Translations under genes and position numbers: made by a program
The notes under the pieces: generated by a model
Databases searched by the model: none
What the model was told of the DNA's origin: nothing
What the model saw: only the letters and a program-made list of their open reading frames with translations
Shown here: piece by piece, positions 34,001 to 46,004 of the stretch
Position numbering within the stretch: position 1 is the stretch's first letter
Layout of the letters: each line of letters opens with the position of its first letter
From: Aptenodytes patagonicus
Lineage: Eukaryota; Chordata; Aves; Sphenisciformes; Spheniscidae
Length of the DNA stretch: 64,000 nucleotides
Assembly: GCF_965638725.1 (NCBI RefSeq)
Contig: NC_134975.1
Coordinates: forward strand, 1,996,179 to 2,060,178
Direction of reading: 5' to 3'

Positions 34001-37000
34001 CCATCCCAGCAACGAAACCCTGCGTTTCTGGGAGAGCAACAAGATCAACGTGTCTGGCATCGCCTGGGAAAACCTCACGGTGACTGTAAGTGCCCCGAGC
34101 CACTGCTTCCTCGCGCCGCGGCCACGGGGTCCAGGGGCATTTGCGTGGTGCAAAACTCGGAGCCCTTCAGGTGGTGATGGGCTTGAAACTGTGCTAGTGC
34201 TGCTCTGAAAAGCCATTGCTGAAATCCAATGTCTGTGGCTATGTGCATAAATTTGCCTGTCTGAGCAGCCTCTCGGGCTGTTGTTGCTGGGAGCAGAGCC
34301 CCAGGCATAGCATGGGAGGCTCTTCTGGACATCGTCATCCCCTCTTGGCCACGTCCCCTCTGTGAGGCCTCCCCTGGGAAGGGACGGTTTGTCTCTTCTC
34401 CTTTCCTGTCACGGTTGCCTTAGCCCTCCGTCCCCGTTCCCTCTGTCTCTATCCCCAAGAATTTCCAGCCTTTCCTTCCCCTCTGGCGTCTTCTTCAGCC
34501 ATGGTTACCTGCCATTCAAGCGGAGGATGTGCCGGGGGTCTGTGGTATGGTGTCCCGTCACATCTCTTCTCCGCTCTCCTCTGTGTAGTTCGATGTGTCC
34601 CTTGTTCAGCTGCTGCTGCTGCTCCTTACATAGAAATCTCCATCGGCAGCAGCAGTTACAAGGTCACGGATCTTGGACCAAGGTCCTCAAAACCCCCTGA
34701 GTTATCTGAGGTTTCCTTGCCGCACGTGCCCTGCCTCTGTGTCCTGATGCTCTGTTTCTCCAGGAATGTCGGTACTTGCATGGAGAGTTTCAAGGACCTG
34801 CCTGTGGACGCAATGGCCCCTACACGCCTAATGTCCTCTTCTGGTGCTGCATCCTCTTCTTCTCCACCTTTGTCCTGTCGAGCTTACTGAAGAAGTTTAA
34901 AACCAGCCGTTACTTCCCAACCAGAGTAGGTAGAAGATGGTGGCCAGCAGCAGTCTCCCCACTCATTTCCCACAATGGCTTTCCTGGAGCACTAAGCAGT
35001 ATTTGCCACCCCTTGGTCAAGCTGGGAAACGCTGACCTTGAAGGCCAAGCTCTCCACCAGCTTGGATGTCCCTCGCTCATTTGCAGGAGTGCAAAACGAT
35101 GGTAGCATTTCCCACCTGCCTCGCGACCTGCCCCAGGGCGATTTTGGGCTCAGGCGGTGGGAGATCGGGTCTTCCAAAGCTGCTTTTTTTTCTTCACCTT
35201 CTGTGCGTTGTGTGCTCAAGGGGAAAGTTGCTTGAAATGAGGAGCTGCCACGGAAAAAGACACTGTTTCTTCCTTTTGAGGAGCAAATGATGCCTCAGTG
35301 CCTTCTTCCCATTGTAGCTGTGAGCGTGGCTGTAGTGGCAGACATCTGCTTCCTTATTTTTCCAATGTGTTTTTAAGGTTGGAGTTAAAACAACCCTTTT
35401 CCACCTAATTAACCTCTTTTCATTGTCTGACACCCGATCTCACGGGGACAAACACAGCAAGAGTATCTGACCAAGGGGTTTGGCTGCACGTCCTCAGAGC
35501 GGTGGGATGTTGTTAACCAGCCTTACTGTTGTTGGTGTCCCTAACTTTCCCATGCCACGTTATGGCGCCGTCTGCGATGCCCCTTTCAGCTCTGGTTTCT
35601 CGCCCCAGGTACGGTCCACAGTAAGCGACTTTGCCGTTTTCCTCAGCATCGTCGTCATGGTGCTCATCGACTTCATGGTTGGGATCCCCTCACCGAAGCT
35701 CCACGTCCCCCATATGTTCAAGGTAATGGGGTGTTTTGGCACGGAGCTGGTTTCAGCCCTTGGGGATGCCACAAGGCGAGGCCGGGGCAGGACAGGGCCG
35801 AGTCTGGGGGAGATGCTGGTGGTGTGACCATCTCCTCTTGCGCCTCCAAGTGCATTGTTTCCTTCTGGAAACAGGGCGACAGCCCCAAAACTAGGCACCT
35901 ACAGGAGAAGTGTCTGTAGGTGCTTGCGAAGAGGCCGCTGGCAGTGCTGACCCCCATGGGAGAGGGTGACATGAAGCCAGGGCTGGGAGATGCTCTGAGC
36001 CAGGGGTGGAGGGGAAAACCAAAGCCAGTGGGGTGGCTGGTCTGGGAGATGATGCTGGTGCGTGTGCTTTGTTGCAGCCTACCAGAGATGACCGCGGGTG
36101 GTTCATCAACCCCATAGGACCCAACCCTTGGTGGACGGTGTTGGCTGCGCTCATCCCAGCTCTGCTCTGCACCATCTTGATATTCATGGACCAGCAGATC
36201 ACTGCCGTTATTGTGAACAGGAAGGAGCACAGGCTGAAGGTAAGGGGCTGCAAGAGACGACCCCGTCCCCAACCCGCTCGGGGCTGCAGGTCTGGGGAGA
36301 AGCTCCTATTCCAAAAGCTTTGTGAAGGCAGTGGTTTGGGACAACGTCAGGCTGCGTGGCAGGATGCTCTCCTGGACTGATGATGCCACAGGGAGCAAAC
36401 GACAGGGGAGTTCAGATGAGCAATCTTCCCGAGCAGCAAATTCATCTTGGAGCAATAGAGAAGAGCGTTTTTGTTTTAAAATGTCAGCAGCAGCTGGGGG
36501 AACGACTCAGTCTGATGAGCTGCCAGGGATAACTCTTACTTGCACAGAACACAGCTTGCTTGCCAGTGGTGGAAATTTCTTTATGAATGAATGAAAAAAA
36601 TGTGAATTTGGTTGGGGTCTTTTTTTTGGGGGGAAGTAGATACCACACAAACGCTCCAAATCCACTTTGTCTGAACTCCGGCCAGATTTTCACGCAAGGT
36701 GCTTGCGCAAAGCCTGGATACCTCCTTATTTGTCTCCAAGTCTTGTTTTGAATTTTCAAGAAGTTGACTCGAGCTCGAGTAGGGTTTGAGTCTGGCTTGC
36801 GACGTGGTCCTGGCTCTTGTGCTGTGGGATGCTCTGTTTCTTGTTTTGCTGCCTGCAGAAAGGATGCGGGTACCACCTGGACCTCTTTGTGGTGGCTGTG
36901 ATGCTCGGGGTGTGCTCTGTGATGGGGCTGCCCTGGTTTGTGGCTGCGACTGTCCTGTCCATCACCCACGTGAATAGCCTCAAAGTGGAGTCTGAGTGCT

Positions 37001-40000
37001 CGGCTCCAGGAGAACAACCCAAGTTTTTGGGGATACGAGAGCAGAGAGTCACTGGCTTGATGATCTTTGTGCTCATGGGCTGCTCTGTCTTCTTCACTTC
37101 TGTGTTAAAGGTAAGAGGGAAATGCGGAACGCCCAACAGCCACAAGCTTCTTTGGAGGTTATACAAAAATAGTCCCCTCTCTCCAGGCCTGAGTAGTTGT
37201 GGAGCGGAGGAGGAGGTGATCCCAAACCTTGGGGCTTGACCCACGGTGGGAAGCAGCCTCGGTGATGCTTTCCAGCCCTTCAGACCCCAGTTTGGTGCGC
37301 TCGAGGCAAGCGAGCAAGACAACTGCTTTAGTTTTCAGGTGTCTTTCAGGCCCACCCGTGTGTACGGGTTACAATGCAGCCTCTTCAGACCAGTACGTCT
37401 GCTCTCTTTCAAACAGGCAGCACTTTACTGGTTGCCGTTTGCCCCCGCAAATGCCTCCGAACAGCCCTTCCCAGTAGCTAAACACACTGACATCATCCCC
37501 ACGGGCTTCCTTGCCTGTTCCTCCCACAAGGTAATCTCCTCTCTAGGCTAAAAGGAGGCACGTCGCTTTGGCGTGTTGCCGCCAGAAGATGTAGAAATGT
37601 TTTTCTACCGTCACGGAACGCGGCATATGGTAGCATGGGTGAAATCACCTATTTTCCCCCAGCCTTTCTGGAAAATGGCATTCTTCTGACAAAACGTATC
37701 TCAAAAGTTCAGCCGAAAGCAGAGCATTAGCTCGCTGGCACGCACAAAATCTCTGCCGGTTAAAATCCGGCACATCTCTAACCCTGTGGAAACTGTGGAA
37801 GGCTTTAGGCAAGTTTAGGCAGTGCCTGTAGAGGAGAGTGGTAATACTGAAAATGCAATTTAAAAAAAGAAATTGTGGCCTTCTTTTTTTTTTTTTTTCT
37901 TTTCTTCCAGTTTATACCCATGCCTGTGCTTTACGGTGTCTTTCTCTACATGGGCGTGTCGTCGCTCCGAGGAATTCAGGTAGGGACTTTTTCACAGCGT
38001 GCAGCATGTCTGCTCCCTGGTATTTCATCTGCGTAGGAGCAGGGAAAAAGCAGTGGGAGCGGGGACAAACCTCTCCGAAAGCAAGCAATGAACATATTTA
38101 GCGTAAGAAAAAGCTTGGTGGAGGCACAGGAGGTGTGTAGGGCTGGGAGGACCAGGCAAGTTCAGCGCGCTCTGTTTCACGGCTTAGGGCAGGTCAGTGT
38201 TTGGTTACGTGCAAGTGGGGGAATTCCGTGCAAAGGGAAGGCAGTTTCTGCCACTGGTGGAAATCCTTGCTGGGGGATTCAGAGGGCCGAGAAATGCCAA
38301 TAATAGAATCATGTGGAATAACTGGAGTTTGGTGGGCAGCTCTCATGGGCCAGCTGGCTGATAGGTGGAGCGGAGGGAAGACGGGTGCTGCTCCCAGGAG
38401 GAAGATAGTGGGAGCCACGATTTCTCATTGCAGGCGAGATCCTGAAAACTCCCTCCACGCCTCAAGAGGGCCAGAAACTTTCCACAGTGCCAAGGTGGCA
38501 ACTTTTCCACTTTTTTGTTTTGCAGTTCTTCGATCGCTTGAAGCTGTTTTGGATGCCGGCGAAACACCAGCCGGATTTCATCTACCTGCGGCACGTCCCC
38601 TTGCGAAAGGTGCATTTCTTCACCATGATCCAGCTGATCTGCCTCGTCCTGCTCTGGGCCATCAAGGTGTCCCGTGCTGCCATCATCTTTCCCATGATGG
38701 TAAGAGCCGGTGCTGCTTGGCAGCGGGATGTTTGCAGCGCTGGAGGGAGATGGAGCATCATCTCTGGCCTCACCGCATCTTCCCTCTTATTCGTGAAGGT
38801 TTTGGCTCTCGTTTTTGTGCGGAAAGTGATGGATTTCTGCTTCTCAAAGCGAGAGCTCAGCTTTCTGGATGACCTCATGCCAGAAAGCAAGAAGAAGAAG
38901 TTGGACGATGCCAAAAATGAAGCCAAAGAAGAAGAGGTAAAGCTTGCTGGGTGCTCGGGGCTGGCCCTCTGCCTCGGGCTGTGAGATTGCCTGTTCCTAT
39001 CACAGCTTGTCTTCAGGTGTTGGGGGAAGATCAGAGCTCCATAGAAATCGATCCTAATAACCTGGATCCCACATATTAACCTTTTTTCCCCTAAATTAGC
39101 AGTGAGCTTGACTGAATAGAGGTATAATTTTTAGAATGATTCCTTTATAATTAAGATTATTATTATGTTGATGGAAAGGCTTGCTTGTCATGGTTTTTTA
39201 ACCCCTCCAGAATGTTTGGAGTGAAAGGTCTTTGCCCTGCTGCACTAATAGCTGCAGCTGCCACGAGTCAGAATGTTTTTACGGGGTGTTTAGTTTATCT
39301 CCACTTTGCCCAAAGGCAGAGAGCTTGATTTGTCCCCTTTTTACGTCAGGAGTCCCAGAAGATGATGGAAGCTGCTGCTGCAAATTCCGTTCAGCTGCAG
39401 CTGGGGAAGACCAGCGACTTGGATATCCCAAGGCAACACCGTGACAGGTAAAGCCCCACCGAGCACCAGGACCCCGGGCAAGATGAGTTTGAAGGTGTTT
39501 GGCACAATTTTCTCCACCTGCATCTTTATTGAGCATCCCATAGAAACCAGCACTCAGGTTGGTGGGGAAAGTCAAATATACGGGCAGGGCTGCAGGAGGT
39601 GATCGCGGGGCTCTGGCCGCAAGCAGAGTGGCTGCGCAGCTCACGATTGACCCCCAAAACTTGCGTCGTCAGTGACTTTAGGGTAGCTGGAGACCCTCAC
39701 ACTTCAAAATGAGGAGTTGCGGGCATGATCTGTAGCAGCAGTGGCTCAGGAGCCCGCTGCGGAGCTGTTGCTGCTCTGCAGCTCTCAGGCTTGCCTGAGT
39801 TTTGCCTCCCAAAACTCCTCATCCAGCAAAACCTCCCGTGCTTATGCCGAGCTTTGATTCTGCGGGTCCCCCTGTTCCTCTTGCTGATGCTGATGCACTC
39901 GCTGGCATCAGTTCCCATAATCACGGGTTGCTACGTAAAATATTTCCTGCAGGGCTGATCCTTCCGAGATTAATATCTCGGATGAAATGTCGAAAACGAC

Positions 40001-40040
40001 CGTCTGGCAGGCTCTCCCTATGAACACGGAAACGGTCTGA
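22036..40040 (+). CDS. SLC4A8: Na+-driven chloride/bicarbonate exchanger (NDCBE)
   Basis: Plasma-membrane carrier importing Na+ and HCO3-/CO3 2- in exchange for Cl-; it raises pH, mainly in neurons. Exons: 22036-22080, 27371-27452, 27853-27987, 28195-28330, 28545-28705, 29633-29821, 30050-30138, 30271-30428, 30808-30895, 31398-31544, 31727-31818, 32283-32457, 32603-32736, 33631-33876, 33980-34085, 34764-34925, 35609-35722, 36078-36239, 36859-37110, 37911-37979, 38526-38699, 38799-38936, 39350-39447, 39953-40040. They sum to 3240 nt in frame, 1079 aa; human is about 1090. The start [15 protein letters not shown] matches human NDCBE. The cytosolic domain carries [29 protein letters not shown] and [20 protein letters not shown]. 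The membrane part starts near [17 protein letters not shown] and includes [16 protein letters not shown] and [15 protein letters not shown]. Exon 15 gives glycosylation sequons N637, N649 and N657. The tail ([18 protein letters not shown]) identifies SLC4A8 over SLC4A10, but exon 23 is diverged and the end is short (NTETV). The exon 8 donor is poor (GTCCGA). Confidence 0.95.
22190..22520. repeat. G-rich degenerate tandem repeat in SLC4A8 intron 1
   Basis: Repeated GGGGGGTGCAAGG / GGCATCTGCAAGG / GGGGTGCAAGGCATC words about 20-35 bp apart just downstream of exon 1. The plus strand has many G runs, so quadruplex formation is possible in the intron transcript. It is non-coding. Confidence 0.7.
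25104..25151 (+). other. Candidate alternative first coding exon of SLC4A8
   Basis: An ATG with A at -3 opens 16 codons ([16 protein letters not shown]) that end at CAG followed by GTAGCG, a usable donor. The exon would end in phase 0, the phase exon 2 needs. SLC4 family genes commonly use alternative N-termini. I do not recognise this peptide from SLC4A8, and short open stretches with a donor arise by chance, so it is only a candidate. Confidence 0.25.
25448..25522. repeat. 17-bp AT-rich tandem array
   Basis: Three 17-bp units (GCGATTTCATTCAAATC type) at 25448, 25465 and 25482 are followed by shortened copies at 25499 and 25509. They lie in intron 1 of SLC4A8. The units carry GCGATTT and ATTNAAAT words; no known binding site is claimed. 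Confidence 0.8.
29821..29965 (+). repeat. 30-bp tandem repeat that multiplies the SLC4A8 exon 6 splice donor
   Basis: Units start at 29821, 29851, 29881, 29911 and 29941. The first three are identical, the fourth has one substitution, and the fifth diverges after about 25 bp. The array begins on the last base of exon 6, so every unit start repeats the same donor (CAG then GTGAGG). The 30-bp period is a multiple of three and the array is open in the SLC4A8 frame. Use of a later donor would add 10, 20, 30 or 40 residues ([10 protein letters not shown] units) before exon 7 without shifting frame. Confidence 0.95.
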
Positions 40041-43000
40041 ATCCGGGGAGGAAAGAGGTAAAGGATTGCATGTGAACGTGACCGTGCTCCTCTGCAAGCG
40101 ATGGCGCGTGCCTACGGTTTTCCCGTGCTTTGGCCGGCAAGGCCGAGCAAACGGCCCTTCCCTGGGAAGAGGCAGCGAGGACCGTGGCATGCAAACCAGC
40201 TCCTCTCTGCCGGGGTGGTCCCACGAACGGGGCCGAATCAGCAGCAGCCGGCAGGTCTTCCACTGATGATGCTCTCCCTCTTTTTCTCTTTCTTCCCCCG
40301 CCCAGTTTTCACGTTTAGGACTCTTGGCTTTGAAGGAGAGGAGTGAGAACGTGACTCAGGGATGTGCCAACGCAGACACGGGGAGAAACTGTTGTTTGTT
40401 ATTTTTTCCAACTGGCGGATTCCCATTAAAGCCATGCAGATGTTTTCAGTTATCCTTGGTGTGCTTCAGGCATTCAGTATCTCTAGACCAGCAAACTGAG
40501 GCGCACATCACAGTCAATGGGAGTTCAGTGTTGTTAAGCCTCCGTGTGTACGTGTGTGTGTTGTTGCGGTTTTGTAGTGGTAGAGGGACTGCTACCGCTT
40601 TATCATTCAGTGCTATTTTTTTAATATCTAATTCCTCCTCTCCCTTCTCTTTTTTCCCAATATAAACTCTGAATGTACAAAACCGTTTTCTGTTCTATTT
40701 GACGCATTCTCCACTTTCTTCTTCATCACGACCAGGTTCTTGGTTTGGTTTGGCATCCTGCCTTTAATTCACTCTTAGGTCTCTCACTGGTGCGAGAGGG
40801 ATGCTCTCCATGGCGGGGCAGCGTAAAGAGCGTCCGAGCAGTTGGGCTAAGGCGAAGGAAAAGCACTTGCTGCCTGCGCTCCGGCTTTACATCTTTCTTT
40901 TTTTTTTTTTTTTTTCCTTTTTTCTTTTGCTTTGGCTCTGCCATCAGCCTGGAAGCTGCAAAATGCAGAAATGCCACCTTCTTGTCCCCTGGCTGTAAAC
41001 TGAATATAAGGGAGCGCTTAAAATCGAAAACCTTGAATACGCTGTATGGTCATGGGAGCGGGCAGGTACCGCACACAGCTGGGGCTCTGTGCCCCTGGGC
41101 TGCCCCCTCCGTTGTTCCTCCACTTTCCTTAAGCAGAGATGGTTCTCGTGCTCTCTTTGCCTTTTGGGGGGTTGTTGGGCTGCGGTGTCAGCCCCGGCAC
41201 GTGCGTTTGAGTCGGGTGGCCATGGAGCCTGGGAGGAGAGGACAGCCCAGAAGAAAAGGTCCCCTTGCAGCCCTCCACCTTGCTGTGGGCTCAGCGCGTG
41301 CTCCAGGCTGTTGGCGTCTGCAACCGGTGCCCCGAGCCCAGCTGGGACGGATGCACGAACCCTCCTGCCATCGGCTTGTCCCATCCGCTGCGGGAGCCTT
41401 TTCGTGCATCAAACCAACCCAAACCGACAACGGCAAGGTGTTGCTCCGTGCAAAGGGGTGGGGAAAAGAAAACACCAAATTGCTCTGGAAGGATGAAAGC
41501 GGCACATCACCAAGCCGGGCCAAAATGAGACGGCGTTTACGGCATGGGGTTTTGCAAACTGTAGTGTGACTACTGCCAGCGTGGCGTGGTGAGTGTCGGA
41601 GGGGGAGGAAACCGGTTTAGCTCTTCAGGAAGGAGGGGAGGCAAAAGAGCAAAGGCTTGGAGGAAGGGAAAGGTGCAAAGGCTGGGTTTTCTGGCTGCTA
41701 TTCCTCCGTGGTGCCCATGCCCGTCCTGTCCACGCTGCCTTCCTGTGCCTGGCTCTGAGGAAGGGACTGCGCTTGCTGCTCCGACATGCTGTCTCTCCCT
41801 CCCCAGAGAGACAAGGTCCCGGTGGAGGAGATCCCTGATCTCTCCACCATTTGGAAAATAGACTTTAATTCCCGTGGAGGTATAAGCATCAAGCCCGTGA
41901 ACCGCAGTGGGTGCGGCGCTGGGTGGTTGTGGTAGCAGTCCTGCGGCTGCCCTGCCCCTAAAAGGGACTTACTGGGCTTCTACTAGAGGAGAATTTTGTT
42001 TTTCCCTTTTGATTTTCCTCTCTTTAAGAGGAGAGAGCCGGGCTGAACTCCGCTCCCTCCTGGTAGGGTCCCGGGCCAGGGGCTGGGATTGTTTTCAGCA
42101 TGTGCCTGGCATCTCTCCAGCTTAGAAAGAAAGAAAGACAGAAAGAAACCCACCCCGGAAGGGAAACGATGCCGGTTTTAATGAGGAGCGGGCTGGGTCC
42201 AGCTCTGCGGGGGTCTGCATCTCCCCTGGCCTCAGGGGGCTGCAAAAGGTTGGCAGCTGCCTTGGCAGTTGCTTATTGAAAAAGTGAAGCAGGCTTCCTC
42301 GACGTGCCCGAGCGCAGTCGTCTTCTCCATTTGAAGCTTTGCTTTTGCTGTTTACAGGGCTAGCATTTGTTCTTTCTTTATTTTAATTTTTTGAATTAAA
42401 TGAAAGCTGAGGTCTTGCTTCATAACGTGACTCGGGGCCATCTCAAAGGTAGTTGTAAGCCCCTGGGCTGGCTGTGAGTCCCGGCGCTACGGCTGCCTGC
42501 CCCCTTTAGACACCAGAAACCCCTGGACGGCTCCTTATTTTGGGAGGATTTAATATTTCCTTGTGCAGAGGAAAATGATACGGGGGGGTACAAACCCTCT
42601 CAAAGGTGTTCCTGGAGTCACTTTAGGACTCAAAAAACCCCCCTTGAAGTGACCGGCGATGCTTTAGTTGGCAGCCAAGCCCCTTCCCATCAATGCGGGA
42701 TGGGTGCTGGGCGTTTTCCTCATCTTTGGTGCCTTAAAACAGCTCCGCGAATCTCCCGTGGGCCCCTTGAAAAAGTTTCCTAAAAGGAAGCGCATGGAAT
42801 CCCTAAGGGGGGGGAAAAAGAGATGTGAAAAGGTAATAAATAAGGTGCTGGCACTTTTTTTTTTGTTATTTTATTTTTCCCCCAGTGTGCTACCTGTAGA
42901 AATACAGGAATTATTTTTGTTTTGGAGATGCTGAAATATATTTCTCTTATTGTAAGAGATGATCTAGTTCGGAAACGCTCCGTGTTGCAAATAAAACCGA

Positions 43001-43242
43001 GGGGGGGGGGAAAATCCATCAAGCAAATCTGTGTTATTTATCACTCTGAATCTTTGTGTGTTTGGGTTTTTTGTTTTTTTTTCTTAAACTTGATTTATTG
43101 CGGGTTCATTCTGTGAAACGCAGGTAACATAAATCCGTGTCGCCGTCTCGTGGGTCCCGTGTGGGGGTTCCCCCTGCCAGAGCCGTGTCTGTCTTTGATT
43201 TTTCTCTTGTTGCCCATTGAAGGTAATGGGAAAACAATACAA
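40041..43242 (+). other. SLC4A8: SLC4A8 3' untranslated region (probable)
   Basis: Follows the SLC4A8 stop (TGA 40038-40040). Plus-strand poly(A) signals include ATTAAA near 40425, AATAAA near 42991 and AATAAA near 43239 (CAATACAATAAAAGTC). The last is a reasonable end, but which is used cannot be told. A segment near 41807-41865 looks exon-like and is discussed under rejected items. Confidence 0.5.
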
Positions 43243-44755
43243 TAAAAGTCTCGTTTGTCTCGCTGTGCCGCTCCCGTGTCTTTTGAAGGGTGGAGAGGAG
43301 TCGGAGGCGTCTTTGGAGCTTTTTCAGGGGGGTTTTGGAGGTGATGGGGGAAATCCATCTCCCTGGGGCTTTGGGTCAGGAACCAGCTGACTGGGGAAAG
43401 ATTTGAAGTTAGTGGGTTGGGGGTTTTGATTATTTATTAATTTTTAAATTTTTATTTAGAATGTATTTTGAATTTATTTTTAGATTTAAAAAATTTTAAT
43501 TATATCCTTTTAATATTTTTCTCTTTTTTATTTTTCTCTGCAAGTAAGTGCAATGAGCTCTGTGTGGCAGGAGGGAGGGGACAGCAGTGTCACACATGTC
43601 ACCTCTGCCAGACCCGGGGGTGTGCAGGGAGTTCAGAAATGGGACCGGGGGGTGAAGGTGCCGGCACCAGATAGAAATTGCCCCATCCGGAGCGAGCAGT
43701 TCCTCCTCCCTGCTTTTTGTTTGGATTTTTTTTGGAGCACTTGCAATAAAATTAATTAGCATTAAACTAAACCCAAATAGGTTCTCATTATTTTTCATAT
43801 AGGTTTGGGGGTTTTTTTTAATTTCTTTCAATATCCCCTCTGGTGCAGTTCTGTGGGGTCTGGCAGGCGCATTCTGATTCCCCTTTTACCTAAACCTCAA
43901 GAAATTTAGAGAAAAACGGGGCACCTTGAGCCAAGCCAGGGTCATAACCTGGTGCCTCGAAATCCCCCAGGACCAGCAGCACGTGGAATCCCAGTGGGAT
44001 GCTTGGTAGGGTTGGAGACGCCAGGAACCAGCTGCCAGATTTAGCAAAGGTTTTATTACAATTTAGGGAAAGCTGCAATATCTGCAGCTCCACACGAATG
44101 GTTACAGCGAAAAATTAAGCTGGAAAAATCCAGGTTTGAAGGGAAGGCTGATCCACGGGTGCAATCTTTAGGAGGAAGTGACTGGGAAACACCAAAAGGG
44201 TTAAAGCGACTCTGTGTGATGGATAAATTCTTTCTGTAGAGCATCTGATCACTGCTGGCCGTGGAGGCATCCAACATCCCCAGGCTGATGGTGCTGGAAA
44301 GCCAATGCCTTGATTTGCCATTTAATTGTACCTTAAAATTAAAAAGCAAACAAACACCGAACAGCATCACGGAATAGAAGCTCCCCCTAAAATCACTTTC
44401 GTAGCTTTGAAACAGTGATTTTCTCATTTTCAAAGGACCAACAGCAACTTGGAAACTGAAACATGATACTATCCCCTATAAATGCAAATGAACCCACCAC
44501 ATTAACACTGAAATGACGCGTAAAACGTCAGAACAAAGCATGGTGAGAACAAAACAGCCTCATCCCATTGTAAACTATTAAATCCCCCCCCCCCCCCCCC
44601 AAATAGCTTAATTCTCCTTGTCTTATTTTATTGCAAATAAACACAAGACAACCCACGTGAGCGAGCAAAAATGAGAAGCAGCATCAGGCATAGGGAGCCG
44701 CATTCTGCCTTTGCACCAAACCCACTGATTTGTGGCTACATTTTAAAATTACTCA
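43243..44755. other. Intergenic DNA between SLC4A8 and GCGL
   Basis: Convergent intergenic stretch without a recognised gene. It contains an AT-rich tract at about 43425-43530 and a C run of about 18 at 44584-44601. Another AATAAA on the plus strand near 43744 could be a distal SLC4A8 poly(A) signal. Confidence 0.5.
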
Positions 44756-44761
44756 TTTATT
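44756..44761 (-). terminator. GCGL: GCGL poly(A) signal
   Basis: AATAAA on the minus strand, about 40 nt past the GCGL stop codon, gives a very short 3' UTR. A second minus-strand AATAAA lies near 44627. Confidence 0.6.
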
Positions 44762-44797
44762 TGGCTTTAATTCACTGCATTTGCTATTTGAGATGAC

Positions 44798-46004
44798 TCA
44801 CACGAGCGGTGGGAACACAGCTGGGAAGGGGATGCTGTGGGTCTCCTCCTTCAGGTACCTCTTCGTGGAGCTGCTGAAAATAAGAAAACACATGGAGAGA
44901 AAACTTCTAAAACCGCGTTATCGATTGGGATCGGGGGCTCGTGGCCTGGTGGGAGGTTGTTTCCCAGCGTGGTCCCGTTCCCCTCTCCCCTTTTCACCTG
45001 TACCGGTTGGTGTTGATGAGCCAGTGCACAAAGTCTTTGGCCTTCATCTTGTCCAGGTAGCGGGTGAAGTCACTGGTGAAGGTGCCTTCCGAGTGCCGCT
45101 TGAGGTTGGCCGTGAAGCTTTGGGCGCTTTGGGATTCGTACGACTGCCCTCTGCTCGGGAGAGAAGGATGGGGGAAGCAAACGTGGTTCAATGCACATGG
45201 TGGCATCCTGGCTCCTCCCTGCAGGAGGTGCCCGGAACAGGGGTTGTGTCCTGTAAAGTACTTTACTGTGTGGAGCATCCTCCAGAAAAGCGATAATAAT
45301 ACACAAAAATAATTTTTGGTTTCAGGGGGGTCTGCCAAGCCTGGCCAGGGTTGCTCCTGACATCAACTATATGCAATATCCTATCCCATACTATTTGCCT
45401 TACGTCTTTGCTCCGCTGCATTGGGTTCATGCCTCCACCCCAGTCCCTGCTTGCCGCTGCTGGGAGGGAGCGTGGTGCCACCCGGAGGTTTAGATCAACC
45501 TCCTCCAGCTCCAGGATGGAGAGCTGATTTTTCACAAATTCACCCTGGCAGAAGGTCCCCAAAGTGTTTTCCTCCCACGCGGCTGCCGGTGCAGAGGGGG
45601 GCGCAGCACCGTGCCCAAAGCATTGCCCCGTCCTGGCTCTGCCCCGGCGTGTCCCCGTGCAGCCCGTCTCTGGTCTGACACAGCCGAGAAATCCTGGGGG
45701 GACACACATGGCAATGGCCCTGCGTGGGCTGCTAGAGAGCCAGCAGGGAGCTTTTCCGGATAAATACAAAAGAAACAGGCACATTGCAATAGCCCCAGAG
45801 CCGGGCGAGCTGGCAGCAGCGGTAACGGAGAGGGCTGAGCTGCTCCGACAGCCCCTGCCTGCGCCGGCCATCTCCCCGGGCCAGCTCCGCCAACGCCCTG
45901 TACCTGGACACGTCATCCAAGTCCTTGTGGCCCCTCTGCCACCCTGCCGGGATCAGCACGGCAAACACCAGCCCGGAGAGGTACAGCCACCGGACCATCT
46001 GCAT
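44798..46004 (-). CDS. GCGL: Glucagon-like hormone precursor
   Basis: Secreted peptide hormone precursor of the glucagon family. GCGL and its receptor GCGLR are known from birds and other non-mammals. Coding exons 46004-45904, 45150-44998 and 44873-44798 have GT-AG borders, sum to 330 nt and give 109 aa. Residues 1-23 form a signal peptide ([20 protein letters not shown]) ending in WQ, the same WQR context as proglucagon; exon 1 ends at VSR as proglucagon does at KSR. After KR comes one hormone unit of 29 residues starting [15 protein letters not shown] and ending HWLINT, aligned without gaps to glucagon. Unlike glucagon, NRYSSST follows before the next KR, so cleavage only at KR gives a 36-residue peptide, in size like oxyntomodulin. 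No GLP-1 or GLP-2 unit follows. GIP was considered, but HSEGT and the absent long tail exclude it. Confidence 0.88.

Noticed and set aside
22036-40040. Assigning the transporter to SLC4A10 or SLC4A7
   Set aside because: The exon 1 peptide [15 protein letters not shown] and the tail [12 protein letters not shown] are those of SLC4A8. The GALNT6 neighbour agrees.
41807-41865. Exon-like segment in the SLC4A8 3' region, after a good acceptor (CTCCCTCCCCAG)
   Set aside because: Joined in the phase of exon 22 or 23 it gives a short peptide with no likeness to any NDCBE tail I know. Exon 24 already supplies the conserved C-terminus. Without transcript evidence it is best left as UTR.
44798-46004. 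Reading the hormone gene as GIP or proglucagon
   Set aside because: GIP starts YAEGT or similar and has a long extension. Proglucagon would carry GLP-1 and GLP-2 units in further exons. Only one HSEGT unit is present, followed by a stop.
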